From Lottia gigantea (taxonomy: Eukaryota > Mollusca > Gastropoda > Lottiidae): DNA of 64,000 nt. The position numbers and the translations under genes were made by a program. The stretch spans positions 1,544,466 through 1,608,465 of the forward strand of contig NW_008709752.1 in the NCBI RefSeq assembly GCF_000327385.1, written 5' to 3'. Numbering within the stretch: the stretch's first letter is position 1; each line of letters begins with the position of its first letter. Positions 29,911-43,255 of this stretch are shown here, in pieces. The notes under the pieces are model-generated. The model saw nothing but the letters and a program-made list of their open reading frames with translations, was not told where the DNA came from and made no database searches.

Positions 29911-30165
29911 ATGGCGTTGAAGCCAAAATTAAAAGCGAAAGTTGATGAACTGTTTTTGTGTTGGATCAGTGATCCCATAATTCAACAGTCATTAGAAGAA
30001 AATCTTCGTCAAATCGTAGCCAGTGAAGTCATAACGCAGCCATTACAGTCACCTAGGTTACGACCGGAATCTCCTCCTCATATTCCGTCCTCACATAAAC
30101 TAGCTAGTCCTCGTAGTCACAGACGATCCAGTAAAAATCATGTGAGTCGTAACCTCAATGCACAG
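29911..30165 (+). CDS. PPP2R3: PP2A regulatory subunit B'' (PPP2R3), first coding exon of the short form
   Basis: This exon starts the gene that runs to 58062. B'' subunits bind the PP2A A/C dimer and choose its substrates in a calcium-sensitive way. It codes for 85 residues starting MALKPKLKAKVDELFLCW, matching the KVDELFLCW N terminus I recall for human PPP2R3B (PR48/PR70). The rest is Ser/Pro/Arg-rich. The ATG lies in AAAATGGCG, a YY1-like context. The exon ends in phase 0 at a GTTGGT donor. Joined to the downstream exons it gives a protein of about 648 residues, close to PR70-type lengths. Confidence 0.85.
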
Positions 30166-30680
30166 GTTGGTCTTTTTTAATAGTTGTAGTTTCTCTTCCA
30201 ATTAATCTTTTATAACTGATACTTTGTTTAGAAACCTAACAAAGTTAGCACAGGATTGATTTTACATTTTGGTGATCAGTTATAAATGATAATACCAGCA
30301 ATTCATTTTATGAAGTCAAATTATTAACAGAGTGAGCTCTCTAAGAGCATGATATTGACTATAGATTGGCATTGTGCAGTCTATTCAGTTTATTCCTCAG
30401 AATCAAAGTAATATATAGACTGAAATAGTATACTAGTAAGCTGTAAAAAATACCTCAAATATAATTTGATTTTAATAAACTTAAAGGGAAATAACTTGTT
30501 TAAATTAAAATTTGATTTAGACAACAGTTAAATTGTCTAACCAATCTGCTTATGATATTTACATTACAAGTAATCACGTTAGTTGAATTTTACAAAATGA
30601 AAAGTCCTCTATGATTGCGTGATAAAGCTGCTCAGTTCAACACAGTTTTTTTCCATTTTTTGTTCTGTATGTTATTTTAG

Positions 30681-30761
30681 ATTTTAAAACAGAATGGAAG
30701 TGGTGATCCTTACAGCTATAATAATAATGGTATAGAGGTGACAGAGCTAAAACAGAAAAAA
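30681..30761 (+). CDS. PPP2R3: PPP2R3, second coding exon of the short form
   Basis: 81 bases, 27 residues (ILKQNGSGDPYSYN...TELKQKK), phase 0 at both ends, bounded by GTTATTTTAG and GTGAGT. It has no family signature, but its open frame, good splice sites and fitting phase support it. It would join the shared exon at 46785. Confidence 0.65.
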
Positions 30762-30769
30762 GTGAGTTA

Positions 30770-31065
30770 TTTCATTTATTCATTTATTCACCTAATCCCT
30801 TCATTCATATCTTTTGATAAAGGTTCATTTTTTTATTTTTTCATTTTGATAATCATTTCATCATAATCCAATTTTTTATTTATATACAAATCAAGCTTTA
30901 AATAGTTCATTCATTAACTTTGATATATTTCATTCAATTTATTCATTCTGTTCATTCATTCCTTCATCTAATCTTTTCATTCATTCCTTTACTCTGATGA
31001 TCATTTATCTTTTGTTAATCATTTATTTATTCATCAATTCCATTCACCGAATCATACATTCAACA
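30770..31065. repeat. Degenerate (ATTC)n tract
   Basis: Many CATTCATT and TTCATTCA units broken by substitutions. Probably an old SINE or LINE tail expanded as a microsatellite. Confidence 0.6.
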
Positions 31066-31529
31066 ATAATCAGAAAAATTTTAACACATATTTTTTACTA
31101 CTCAGTTCTTTCATAAAATTGCACTTAAAGTGAAATCACTGTGGAGTAGATCAATCGAATCAGTTTTTGATTTAAAAATCAAATGGGTCACAATAATATT
31201 TTATGTTTCACATGATGAAGTGGTCAGTTAATCACACAATCAAATTGTATCATTTAAAATCTTCTGTGTTACAAGTAAAGTGCCTAATGATGTCGAGGTA
31301 TTAGATGTTAGAGATTGTAATATCTTGACATTGTGAAGATGATTTACAGGTAGTGGAGGTTATTAAAATGTTTATTATTCTAATGCCAAGATTCTTACTA
31401 CTAAATCTTACTGTTATTATTATACTTTAAATACCAGCAGGTTCATAGCAAATAACAATCTATACACTACCTGGTATTAACAGGACTGCTGATGTGGCTA
31501 TATTTGTCAGTTTTGCCTGACTAGAGCTC

Positions 31530-31660
31530 GAGACTTGACTCCACAGTATTTGACAGTTTTGTCAGAGATAACTAGCTGGCGTACTATCCAATCAAATTGC
31601 TGCATTCTGTGATAGTTGTACAAGAAAGATTGCTATTGCAGTCAAGGTATAAGATCAAGT
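31530..31660 (-). repeat. Dispersed repeat family C, copy 2
   Basis: On the minus strand it reads AATAGCAATCTTTCTTGTAC and GAATGCAGCAATTTGATTGG, matching copies at 17290 and 48285. A block at 31745-31790 beside it matches 29455-29505. Confidence 0.55.
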
Positions 31661-32084
31661 TCATAACTGACAACACAGCATCATCCAATTTGAACCAATC
31701 CAACTACCGACTACTATGACTACCAACAACTACCTAGTTTGCAATATCAGCATCCGCTGGAAGCGAACATTAACTTGTCATCTACCTATTTACCAACTTG
31801 ACATTGTGATTATGATAGCCATGAACTGCTGTGATCCAATTGCTTCAGTTATCAGATAAAACTTTTGCCTTGAAGCCAACAGCCTTGATTTTTAGCAGAG
31901 TAGTTATTCATAGTCCCTTACTATCAGTAAACAAGTAGACTATGATGTATCTATAGAGAGATGATGCCAGATACTAATTTACCTCTCAGATTACCAGGAT
32001 GAAAGGTATTAGTTAGATAACAATAGGCTAGATGCCAACTGGTCAGATATTACCCTGATACTGTAATACCTCATAGTTTATAAT

Positions 32085-32690
32085 ATTATTATATACTCAT
32101 CAGGGTGGTACAAGACATATTGGTACTGATACTGTAAAACCTCTTGATCTGTATTATACTCATCAGGGTGGGACAAGACATATTGGTACTGATACAGTAA
32201 AACCTCTTGATCTGTATTATACTCATCAGGGTGGTACAAGACATATTGGTACTGATACTGTAAAACCTCTTGATCTGTATTATACTCATCAGGGTGGGAC
32301 AAGACATGTTGGTACTGATACTGTAAAACCTCTTGATCTGTATTATACTCATCAGGGTGGTACAAGACATAATGGTACTGATACTGTAAAACCTCTTGAT
32401 CTGTATTATACTCATCAGGGTGGTACAAGACATATTGGTACTGATACTGTAAAACCTCTTGATCTGTATTATACTCATCAGGGTGGTACAAGACATATTG
32501 GTACCTGTACTGTAAAACCTCTTGATCTGTTTTATACTCATCAGGGTGGTACAAGACATATTGGTACTGATACTGTAAAACCTCTTGATCTGTTTTATAC
32601 TCATCAGGGTGGGACAAGACATGTTGGTACTGATACTGTAAAACCTCTTGATCTGTATTATACTAATCAGGGTGGTACAAGACAGTCAAC
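32085..32690. repeat. Minisatellite, 63-bp unit, about 9.5 copies
   Basis: Units share CATCAGGGTGGTACAAGACA and TGGTACTGATACTGTAAAAC. Copies differ by single changes. Because 63 is a multiple of three and the unit lacks stops on the minus strand, two minus-strand frames run through the array, but this is a by-product of unit length, not evidence for a gene. Confidence 0.95.
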
Positions 32691-34854
32691 AACTAGCCCA
32701 CTACAGGTCTTGTAGTTAGGGACTCAACATGTTACTCTGAATGTTTAATATATTGGTACCTGTACTGTAAAACCTTATGAATTGTATTAAACTCATCCGT
32801 ATCCACCAAGGTGGTACAATCGAACCCTTGATAACGTCAACACAGCTTTCAGTTAGAGGATTGGCATTCAAAAATCAGATATCACTGTGATCTAATGTAA
32901 TGGAACTATGATACCTTAAGGTGCCATCACACCATAGCAATTACCAGTAGTGTATGGCTGCTGATGATGAATTCTCTATCACATTCAAAAGCAAACTTAA
33001 ACATTAATATCCCTTCAAAGAAATTTGTAATACCAGTAGTTAATTCTAGAAAACACGAGAGGTTTGTGTATCAATTTTCTATCAGTGCCAAAATGGTCTG
33101 TTTCAGTTTTCTGATATTATCTAATGTATCACTTCACATGTTTTCTTCAATTCTTGATTATGACTGAAATAACTCACTTTAAGATGATTGCCAAGTCTAG
33201 TTGTGTAGATTTGAACTCAATGCTGGATGAATCCGTTTTTAATAAAAAAAATTTGTGTTACTTTTCTATTTGACATCTACTTAAATGTCTTATGATGACC
33301 AAATTTTTTTGTTGCTATCATAAAGCACTTGTTGTTGATGACTTGCAATTAGTTTCATTTTCTATTTTACTGCTCCCATTTCTAATGGCTTACAAAATTT
33401 CTGTTTTTCAAAATTCTTTACAACTTTAATTTGTGGTAAAAATACAACATAATTTATGTAAGACTACTTGAGATATTCTGAAAAAGAGTAAAAGTAAAGC
33501 TAACTATTTTGAGCGAAGATTTTATTAGTTAGTACTTACAATATACGATAGTTTAAAAAACCATTAGGCTTACAAATAGTTGTAATCCAATAAGTGTTTT
33601 ATTTTGGCAGAATTTTGAAAGATTGTATTTAGTAATTTATAAATAGCTTGGCCTATGGCCATTGTTATAAATTGAAGGTGAAGTTAAAGATTTGAGTAAT
33701 TCTGTAGAAAGCTGTAGTAATTAGATACAGAATAACATATGTTTTATATTTTGATATTCAATTTACCAGTCATGTGTGATTGTAGAATCTATATTTATAG
33801 TCATTCAATCCTCCAATTTTCTCTTTAGTATTTACTTAAAACTCTTTAGCAGACAGATTAGGATTCAGGTAACTATGTTTTCAGTTATGGCTATAAGTTA
33901 GTAAATTAACCCTTTGAACACTGAGTATAAATGAAATAAAACATCATATACCCTGAACTCCAAGTTATATTTCTTATATGATGTTTGTGTGACGTAACTT
34001 GGTAACAGATGCTTTAATTACCATCCACTCTGTCCACTAGGATTGAAAGAGTTAAACCTGCTAGTAATTAAGTATACAATCTAGTAAAATGTTCAGAATT
34101 ATAATCCTATTTCAGGTCATTCCATGGCATAATTTAAATAAATATAAACTATTCATCTGTATTGTGTTATAGATAATTTGATCCCAATTTTATAGTACAT
34201 TTATATTATCCATCTGAAGTTTAGAAAAAGAAATAAATATCTAGATACGATAAGTTCAGAAACCTTTATTGAATCCCTACTTAATCTGTATCTTTGAGTG
34301 AAGTTTTGTTCTAAATTGACCTAGATATCAGTTGCATATCTTGATTAAAATTAAGTGATATTTTGTAAAAAGTTATTGAAATAATAAGTATTTATAATAC
34401 TAGAATCACTTTTTGAATAAGAAATTTAAAATGGAGAAACTTGGTAAACTTACACTATTAGTGCTAAAACAATTTAACTTATTAAAACAGCTCATATTTT
34501 AGAAAATATCAATTTAAAAATAATAAGTTATGTACCAGTACAAGAAATCCCAGTTGAAATAAGAAATTTAACTGTAAGGAAAGGATGATATATGGTGTAA
34601 AAACTGTAAGTGTAAGGAAGTCTGTTATTCTATTTATAACTGGTAGTAGAATATGATTCAGACTAGAGCAGTAGACCTAGAGAGAGAGAGGTAGAGTGTG
34701 GTGGACCCACTAGAAACTATAGTTAATATAAACCAGTAGGTATAACTTAGTCAGTATATATATATATATAACTAGTCATATCTCAACCTCCAACAAGTTA
34801 TTTAGGAATATGTGTACGAGTAAGTTAATAATACTGTTTTTCTTACCGTTTTAA

Positions 34855-35680
34855 AGACATTCAGTTTGGAATATGTGATTATGAGGAAAGATATTAACAT
34901 CTTCCTGCAATACTGGCTGTGTCAGTGTGTCTAATTAGATGATATTTGTGATCTATATCATGGTTTATTTGAAATTAGGTAAGGAATTGTCTGAGAGTTT
35001 TACCGTTCTTTGAGAGTTTTTCTAAATGAAAGGTGTTTTCGAAAGTCTTTTAGTTTGGAATATGTGATTATGAGGAAAGGAATTAACATCTTCTATACTT
35101 TGTGTTACTTAATTGAAGATATTTATCTGTATAGCATGATTTCTCAAGGTTATTTGGTTTTTACATGGATTAGGTAAAGAATTGTCCCGACTGGTAGACT
35201 ACAATTCTGTGAGAGTTTTTCTAAATGGAAGGTGAAGATGTTTTTTTGGAAAGTCAGTTGGTTCTTAGATTGATTATTAGGAAAGGAATCAACATTTTCT
35301 AAACAATGTGTCTTTATAAATATTTGTATGATTATCATGTTTTATTTGAAAGTCATTTTGGATGGATTATTGGGTAAGAAATAATACTAGAGTTGCACCA
35401 TTGTGTGAGAAATTTTCTAAATGAAGGATGTTTGGAAGCTGATGATTTTTTTTTGGAAAGTAATTTAATTAATAGTAATTTGCAGTTATAAAGTAGTGAA
35501 GGAATTGTGCTACGATTGATATATTATGATATCATTATGCCATGATTTTCTACACATTGTTCAGAAAGGTTTAGTTTTTTGAGGATATATAATCTATTAA
35601 CTTATTTTAAAAGACATTTGGTTTTTAGATGGAGTGTTAGGTAAAGAATAATGTTAGAAGTTAGAACTGTCTCCCATGCT
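34855..35680. repeat. Degenerate tandem repeat, about 190-bp period
   Basis: Blocks resembling TTTGGAATATGTGATTATGA followed by GGAAAG and AACATCTTC recur near 34868, 35053 and 35255, and more weakly near 35455 and 35615. An old, decayed tandem array inside the PPP2R3 intron. Confidence 0.55.
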
Positions 35681-37667
35681 GTGTGAATTATTCGCAATAT
35701 ATTGCTAATAAAACGAAATATATAAGTTATATTACAAAATAGTTCCTAATATTTAAAAATGATCAAACAGAATGCAATTAGAAATCTTTTTACTTTGGAT
35801 CAGTTTTTGTACAATATGATTATTTTTAGTTACAAAGTTTTTTTAAAATCTATCTTGAAACTGATTTTTTGAATAATAATCTATTCAGATGAGAACCTTA
35901 AGGGAATGTAAAGAGATTTTCTCAAATCAATTTTCAATGTCTTTCTTTACTATCCCTTAAAAAAATATATGATCAAATAGATATATAGATAGCTGTATGA
36001 GTCATATATAAAAACATATGAGCTGTACTAGAATACAAGAAACTTTGTTATTTGAAGTTCTAATTAGTGGTGGTTTATCTCATTATTTTAGTTTCTTTCG
36101 AGCACTTGTTGATCACACTAATTACTAATTAAGGAATTAGATTTTAAATCATTCCTCATCCCTGCTACACACTTGTAACACTAAATGAATAATAGGTGAT
36201 GAATATTTTTCTGCTTGAACATTGGTGTCTTTGTCAATGATGCCGAGGTCTGAGGAAGGTTAAATGTCTATATTTGCAGATTTTTTCAAGGTGTAGCAGT
36301 TTTTTACAGCCAAGTTTAACAACTGTAGATGCATTGACAGTTAAAGGTTATTGATATTCCTGGAATTATTCCCCTTATTGCACACTGATTTCTTTGTCAA
36401 TTTCTAGAGCCGCATAAAGAGCTGAAAAGTTAGTAAGTTCTGATAAACTATTGAGTTATTGTGATATAAATGAGTTGCTGTTACTTAAACCCTTCAAGAT
36501 TCTTAAGTTACTAGCTTACTGAGTTACTGGAATTTGAAACAATTTACACCCTCTAGGTTGGCTGAGGTAATAAATTCTGTCAAGTTCTGAGAGCCTACTG
36601 AGTAAAGTAGATATAAAACAGTTTAGAGACTGAATAAGTCAGCATACCTGACAACATGTGGTTTGATTTCTATCTGGTATTACTTTCTCACAGACAATCT
36701 ATTTATCTACTATTTCTGACAATTCACACATAGTTTACCTTGAAACAATTTCTGTCTGTAGGAAGGTATGGTCATATGATTATATTTGTTGCCTTTGGTC
36801 TGAATTTTAATGAAAACATTTACATGAGTTCTTTTTTTGCTGCAGTTTGGGCTTATTTAGATGAGCAATGCCATGTAGGAACCTGTAGCACACTAGTCCT
36901 CGGTTTGTCACCTCAAAACAAAAAGAGGCTTTTTCCATGTTAACCCCTTAGATCTGTATCACTGGTAGGAGATGCTGGGGCTGAAAAATATCTGTCTTGA
37001 CCTATGCAGGAATCAAACTTAGACCTTTACATTACCAACAAGAGACTTATCTATCATTAACTTAAAATATTGGGAAACCTGTATATAAAAGTAGTAGGTA
37101 TGAGATTAAGTCAGGTAGAAATATGTTATTAACTAAAACCATGTGAGAAGATCATCATTATCTACTGAGTTGTTCAGTTTTTACACTTTCTTATCTTACT
37201 AAGGTTTACAGATATAGTCTACATGCTTTCTTCTATATCTATTCAGCATGTCATGTTGTTGTTTGAACTTATTTCTGAACAGTCGAAAAACTTCATTTGA
37301 AAAGGGATTCAGGCTGAAATTACTCTTGTAAGTCTTTTATGGGAATTATGATAGATGATATTATGATGTACAACTCCACAAAATTACATTGAATGCTACA
37401 TTTCAACAATTTACATTGTCATCATCAGGTGAATAAAAGGGAGAAAAAAATTTAATTTTCATAATATTGAGTTGAGTTATTTAACACTTTATATTAGTCA
37501 CTAGCCAGAATACCAATCATTCTAACAATGTTTATAAAAAGAATTAAGGGTGAGCCAGTAAAAAAGGTTAAATTATGTTAGATAAATATTAGTATTAATT
37601 GAACACCACTGTCTACTGTTTCATAACACAGCATTTTTTACATACCACCTTTTTACATTCTCTATAT

Positions 37668-37960
37668 TAATAGGATACTACCTCTTAGAATTGACATTAA
37701 ATTTTAAGTCTCAAACTTGGTTAACAAGTGTATATATTCATCAGTTAGATTTACCAGGTGTCATGACTAAAGAATAGAATCTCTATATAAGACAATATAT
37801 CTATAAAACTAAATAATTTAAAACTAAAAGCTTTTAAGCATATTTCAAAATTACTCAGTTTAATGAATTATTACTTAATTTTATCGATTCATTGGATTAT
37901 AGAGGGATTCTGTCGTATACAATTGACACCAGTTCAATGATGAACGAAGAAATATTTTGG
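37668..37960. mobile_element. MITE family E, copy 2 (degenerate)
   Basis: Left end GGATACTACCTCTTAGAATT and the interior GGTGTCATGACTAAAGAATAG / TAGAGGGATTCTGT match family members at 42966 and 52166. The right end is decayed, so its boundary is approximate. Confidence 0.5.
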
Positions 37961-39179
37961 TCTTCAAAATCAGCTCGTTTCCTTCAGACAGAAATTATGA
38001 TTTTAACCCTTATCCAAGTGTCCAATAACATCAGGGTTTTTGTTGATATTCGGAAGTCAATTTTTGTTTTTTTCTATTAGTGTAGTAGAAGAAATAATTA
38101 TTTTGATTTATGAACTGGATATTAGTAATCTTTGCACATTCCTTCCTAGAGAGTCCACATAGCTAATGATAGTAAAATTGTATTTTAGCAATTCTGTAAG
38201 TGACTGAGGGCTATCAAACTCTTTAAAATTTAATCAAGGTAAAAAATCTCAAAGAATAGAAATAAATAAATCAGATGTTTATTTTTTGTTTGAAATAATT
38301 TGGTGAATCATAATGAATAAAACAAGATATGGAGATTTGGAGATAGGAAAGAATTCAAGTTTAACATAGAAACCTACAGCCTGCAGCTCAAAATATTTCA
38401 TCATAGTTAAAATTATACAAATATTTTACATGGTCATTTATATAAATAATAGTGACAAGGACTTAGGAACTGAATTTTTTGACCACATTTTGAATGTTTC
38501 TTTACAATAACGAATTTTCAGAAGAGATTGTATTAAGTTATAGTTTATTTTTTTCTAGGATTATGTAGTGTTTGTACAGAAGTATTTTGATTAATCATCC
38601 ATATCTGAATATGTGAGGAAGTTAAATTTTTTGTCAGTAATGTGTTTATGTGTGTTAAAAGTTATTATGTTTTGTCAAGCGGTAAAAATAAAGACTATGA
38701 AGTGTCAAGGTATAAGATGAGTAATGGAAACATTTATTGTGTTGGTCAAAAGAAAGTATTTTAGTTTGATTCTTTTTGATGAAAGAAGATTTTCATTACC
38801 AATTCTGTGCTGGAGTTATCAAGATTTACATTATATTAATAGATATATAAATGATAGGCTTATGCATTTTCCAAAAGTCTGAAACTTGCAGTGTTTCTCT
38901 GGAGAATTTATTCAAGAGTAAAAGGTTTCTTGTGTAATGTTGTATATTGTTTATAAACTGGATTAATTAAAGATGATTTTATTAATTGTAGAAAAAATGG
39001 ACAACATTTATATCTATTCAGTACTTTTCAAAAACTATGAGTTCTTGATAGTTTTAGACGTTTTAAATAAAAACTGGTGAAAGATATACATTGCCAACAG
39101 TGCCTTAATCATTTATATTAACTGTCATACTTGTGATCTATAAGTGCCTTTTTAATTGGAATATGATATCAAGTGCCTA

Positions 39180-39540
39180 AGAAACTATCTCTATTACAAG
39201 ACAATTGGATCTAAGTTTGTGATAAATGCCAATGTACCAAATACATTTCAAGTGCTCCTGAAACAAGTGCCACTAGATCTAATTTTGTGCCATTTTTCCT
39301 GATTATATTTCAAGAGCCCCTGAAACAAGTGCCAGTGGATCTAAATTCGTAATAAATGTGCCTTATAATATTTCAAGAGTCCTGAAACAAGTGCCATTGG
39401 TCTAATTTGTAAAGTTCCAATGTACCTAATAATATTTCAAGTTCATCTTAAACAAGTTCCATTGGATGTAAATTTGTAATAAATGAGCCAAATAATATTG
39501 TAAGTGCCTCTGGATGTAAATCAGTAACTTAGTGCCTGAT
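39180..39540. repeat. Degenerate tandem repeat upstream of the alternative first exon
   Basis: Four to five copies of a ~70-90 base unit containing TTTCAAG, CTGAAACAAGTGCC and GGATCTAA. It lies just before the alternative first exon of PPP2R3 and could be in its promoter or 5' UTR. Confidence 0.6.
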
Positions 39541-39650
39541 ATTTTGTTGTTATGTTATCTCAGTCAAGGAGACCTTATCTCTATGTTAAATTTGGATATC
39601 TGTTTAGATATATCTAGAGCTGTATTTATAGTACATGTTAAAGAGAGAGT

Positions 39651-40826
39651 ATGACAGTAGGGAAAATGCAGACGAAGCATGCATGTTGTAAGTATGTACA
39701 TTCACGTATCACAGTGTACTATACATGTAAGGTAGATATACGATGGAAACGAGCCATTCATAGTTGTGTTCTCTGTGATTCTATGGCATTTAAAAAATTA
39801 GGAACGACTTGCAATGCTGTCCATTATGGATTCTGTTCCGAAGTCTCCATGCCAATTCCAAATTTTGGAATCGGAAAACGAAAGATTCAGATCAGGAAAC
39901 CCAATGTTCCAGTGGATATTCCAATCCATCCTGCTAAACCCAAGGCTGTCACTCAGATCCCTGTGACCCATGTTAAACCATTATCACCAACTCTAGTACC
40001 AGGGATTCCTCTTCATCCTGGCTCACAAGTACTGCAACCAACAGCGCCGGTCCAGCCAGTCAATCCGATTCGAATTTCAGTGTCATCAGGGAAACCAAAA
40101 TCACAAACTGTTATTTCTGTGTCTTCTTCTAAACCTTCGTCGCCAACCTTGATTACTGTATCGCCTAATAAACCCTTGATACCTGCCTTTCCTCTGAATT
40201 TATCCGTAGACAATAAAACTCAGGAAGTTCGTATCTATCAACAAACACCTGCCAAAATTGTGCCAAATTTTCCAGATCAACAACATCCAGGACTTCAGCG
40301 AAATATTCATAATAATTTTCAGGTAAAACCAGAAATAAAAAGTGTTTATCCAAATAATGTTCAAAAAACTGTTCAAAACGTCAGTGTCAAAGATTATACC
40401 AATGTCCCCACATCTAAAACATTTCAAAATGTGCCAAAACAACCTCAGGGAAATACTGGTAAAGATTACGCGTCTCAAATGTCATCAATGGTTTATCCAA
40501 ATTCACCGACTAAAGTGTCACCAGACTATCCCAATGTGTCGTCACCAAAACAGTTTTACCCTAATGCACCCTCTGTTGTGTATCAGGTGAGTCCCCAATC
40601 AACAGGCCCTGTCACCATTGTGAAATCCAGCTCACCGACTATGGTGACAGTCTCGTCTCAAAAACCTATATCACCGATAATTACTTACTCACCAAAATCA
40701 CCAACTAGTGTACCAGTGTCACCGACATCACCAAAATCACCACCAGTATTATTGCCGATTCAAGCATTAGATGAAGTGGATACGTCACCGCCTTTTCCAG
40801 TTGACCCTGACCTTGATATTACTGAG
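39651..40826 (+). CDS. PPP2R3: PPP2R3, alternative first coding exon (long form), Ser/Pro-rich
   Basis: The frame gives 392 residues up to an ACTGAG/GTAAGG donor in phase 0, the phase needed to join the exon at 46785. With the shared exons this predicts about 928 residues. Vertebrate PPP2R3A likewise uses alternative promoters to make long (PR130) and short (PR72) forms. The N-terminal 45 residues are Cys-rich and may be 5' UTR; MAFKKLGTTC (39783) is another possible start. The rest is low complexity, dominated by repeated V-S-x-x-KP-x-SPT and SPKSP motifs, many Ser-Pro sites that proline-directed kinases could use. I see no folded domain. Presence in this gene rests on phase, strand and position, not on homology. 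Confidence 0.65.
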
Positions 40827-41674
40827 GTAAGGTGTGATGCATGCTGGGAATGATTGACTAACCTTTGACCTATATTTCCAAACTTTAAGATGTTGACGAA
40901 CAAAATGCATGCAGCTGTTAAAATCTTGAGATCCAAGTTCTTATTAGTCATAATTCAATCTAATTAAATATTTCCAAGTCTGTAACATCTATCACTGTTT
41001 GGAGGTATACATTTTCAACGAAAGATAAATTAAATAAGGATGAGACATCTGAGAGGGTAGTAATGTAGTTACTTCTTGTGTTTCCTTAAAGCTGTTGAAC
41101 ACTTAATCTTGAAAACTAGCTGAAATTAAACTCTTCAGCTGATGTTAGCATTAGCATCAATATCAATTAATATGATATAATGAACCCGGCCAAAAATCTC
41201 TTAAAAAAGTTTTAATATATTTAACATTCGATTTAAATTAGAAAAAGTGTTGATTTTAACACCCTGGACCAATTAGTTAATGAGATTGACCTTTTACCTG
41301 AAAGGTTAGAGGTCAGATATAAAGGTCAGAGGTTAGAATAGGACTAGGTCAAAGAGTAAATTACAAGATAAACACTACAAGTGTTTGTAGATGTTTATTT
41401 TAGATATCAAAGGAAATAATTGTAACCATATTTGTATTAGTGAGACCAAGGTGGTCATTTTTGACATTTAAAAATCATTATCAAAACGGGGTTTACTTGA
41501 TTTTTATCTGAAATATTTACATACAGGACCAATATTTTAGTGAGACTTTTCTTGACCTCTGTTTTAGGAACTTTAATCATAAAAAAGTATTCTAAAACAA
41601 TGTCCTTTGACACTCATAATTAGTTCAACTGGGCATAGGTATGTATAGATTATACCTTCATGTTCTTTCCCGTC

Positions 41675-41742
41675 TTCATTAGCCCACATGGTGCAGAAAA
41701 GTAGGACGTAAAACTCCATTCATTCATTCATTCATTCATATT
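41675..41742 (-). mobile_element. SINE-like fragment, copy 2, with (ATTC)n tail
   Basis: TTAGCCCACATGGTGCAGAA and AAGTAGGACGTAAAACTCCA lead into (ATTC)n. The core is the reverse complement of the copies at 12945 and 53095. The microsatellite next to the core is the usual 3' end of such elements. Confidence 0.6.
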
Positions 41743-42074
41743 CTTTCAAATCAACCTCCAATGCCAGTGATACAGGTCCGAGGGACATGATAAGGACTTC
41801 ATCTAGTCAGAAACTAAAGGCTGTGCACATATATCTATCCACAGTTGGAAATTGTAAAAAGAGTAGGCTCAATCTGGCAAAATTTTGTTGTTGAAAATAT
41901 ATTCATAAGATGTTGACCATCTGGTAGATCTAACTCTAGATCATACTGTCAGTATGATGTATTAAATAATGATAGATAACATAGGCTAGTAGTAGCTGAT
42001 AATATCACTTCTTCTTGATTTATATTATAACCTTGTCAAGTTTAATATCATAAAACTTACTTTATTATCTTACT

Positions 42075-42370
42075 TTATCATTCATTCATTTATTTATTCA
42101 TTTTTTTCATTCATTTGGTCATTCATTTCTTCAAACTCATATAGTCTATTCATTCATTTATTTATTCATTTTTTCATTCATGTGGTCAGTCATTTCTTTA
42201 AAATCATAGAGTCTATTCATTCATACTCATTCATTCAGCTATTCATTCATTTATTCATTTTTTTCATTCATTTGACCTGTTATTTTTTCAATTTCATAGT
42301 ATATTCATTCATTCATTTATTCAGTTATTCATTTTTCATTGATTCATAAAATCCGTTCAATTATTCAATT
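42075..42370. repeat. Degenerate (ATTC)n tract
   Basis: Repeated TCATTCATTTATTCATTTTT-type units, interrupted, likely an expanded element tail. Confidence 0.65.
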
Positions 42371-42965
42371 ATTGTTTTGATCACCCAGTCCTCATTTCAT
42401 TGACTAATGTTTCGTTGTCAACAGCAGCTTGGAGAATAGTGGTTAGTTAGCTGCATTAGTTTCTTAGTTAGTTTTCAATGTACAGATGACCAGCTGTTTA
42501 CATTGCAAGTTGAGTGGCACTCGCTGGTGGTTGTCCACCATTCAATTAGCATGGCTGTCAAGCAATAAGAACGCACACAGGAAAAGATTATTAGTCATGG
42601 TTATTTTGTTACCTCGTTTGATTAAGAGGAAATACACTCTGCTTTGAATCATTCATTGATCATTTTGAAAGAAAACTGCAAATTTATTCAGTAGTTTTAA
42701 TATAAAGAAACTATATTAACTCATTCAGAGTACGATGTATAATCTAAGAAAATGAAGTTGATTCATTCATTTGTTCTGGTACGGCTGTTCTAAACACCCG
42801 ATAACACTTTTTGTTATGAAATACTCATTTATCATTGATATACTTCCCCATATGAAAAGTTCATTATCTGTTGCATTGCCAATATATTGACAAACTGTTA
42901 TTTTCACTTCTATTCATTAGTACTTTGGTTATTTATAGCTGTTGATTAACCTATTTTTTACTCAT

Positions 42966-43255
42966 TTAAAGGAATACTACCTTAATGGACAACATAAAAT
43001 TTCAATTTTCAAACTTGATATATTTTCAGTTGACTTGTCTGGTGTCATAACTATAGAATAGAATCCCTAAATTATTCATATAACTTAATTATTTTTATGA
43101 TAATTACTAAGTTTTATGGATTTATCAGATTTTAGAGGGATTCTGTTGTAAATTTTTTTTGACACTGGTTAGGTCTAATCCAATATATGCTCATGTTGTC
43201 CCAAGTTTGAAAATCTAAATTTTATGTTCCATTTTAAGAGATAGTATTCCTTTAA
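42966..43255. mobile_element. MITE family E, copy 3
   Basis: Left TTAAAGGAATACTACCTTAA and right GATAGTATTCCTTTAA are inverted copies. The subterminal AACATAAAATTT / AAATTTTATGTT is also mirrored. At 290 bp this is the clearest complete member of the family in the window. Confidence 0.75.

Larger units (their letters stand above)
30762..39650. other. Long PPP2R3 intron, first part
   Basis: Non-coding as far as I can see. It holds an (ATTC)-rich tract (30.77-31.07 kb), a family C repeat, a 63-bp minisatellite at 32.1-32.7 kb, a degenerate ~190-bp repeat at 34.85-35.68 kb with FAATATGTGATTATGAGGAAA-like blocks in DNA (GAATATGTGATTATGAGG), a (TA)n run near 34.755 kb, a family E MITE near 37.7 kb and a degenerate repeat at 39.18-39.54 kb. 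Confidence 0.5.

Noticed and set aside
32078-32622. Two overlapping minus-strand frames of about 178 residues with a 21-residue repeat (HPDEYNTDQEVLQYQYQYVL and similar)
   Set aside because: They are translations of a 63-bp minisatellite whose unit is divisible by three and lacks stops. Two frames are open at once, there is no flanking coding sequence, and the array lies within an intron.
36995-37045. tRNA-like T-arm sequence (minus strand GGTCTAAGTTTGATTCCTGC)
   Set aside because: No acceptor stem or anticodon arm could be built around it. No tRNA, rRNA or CRISPR array was seen in the window.
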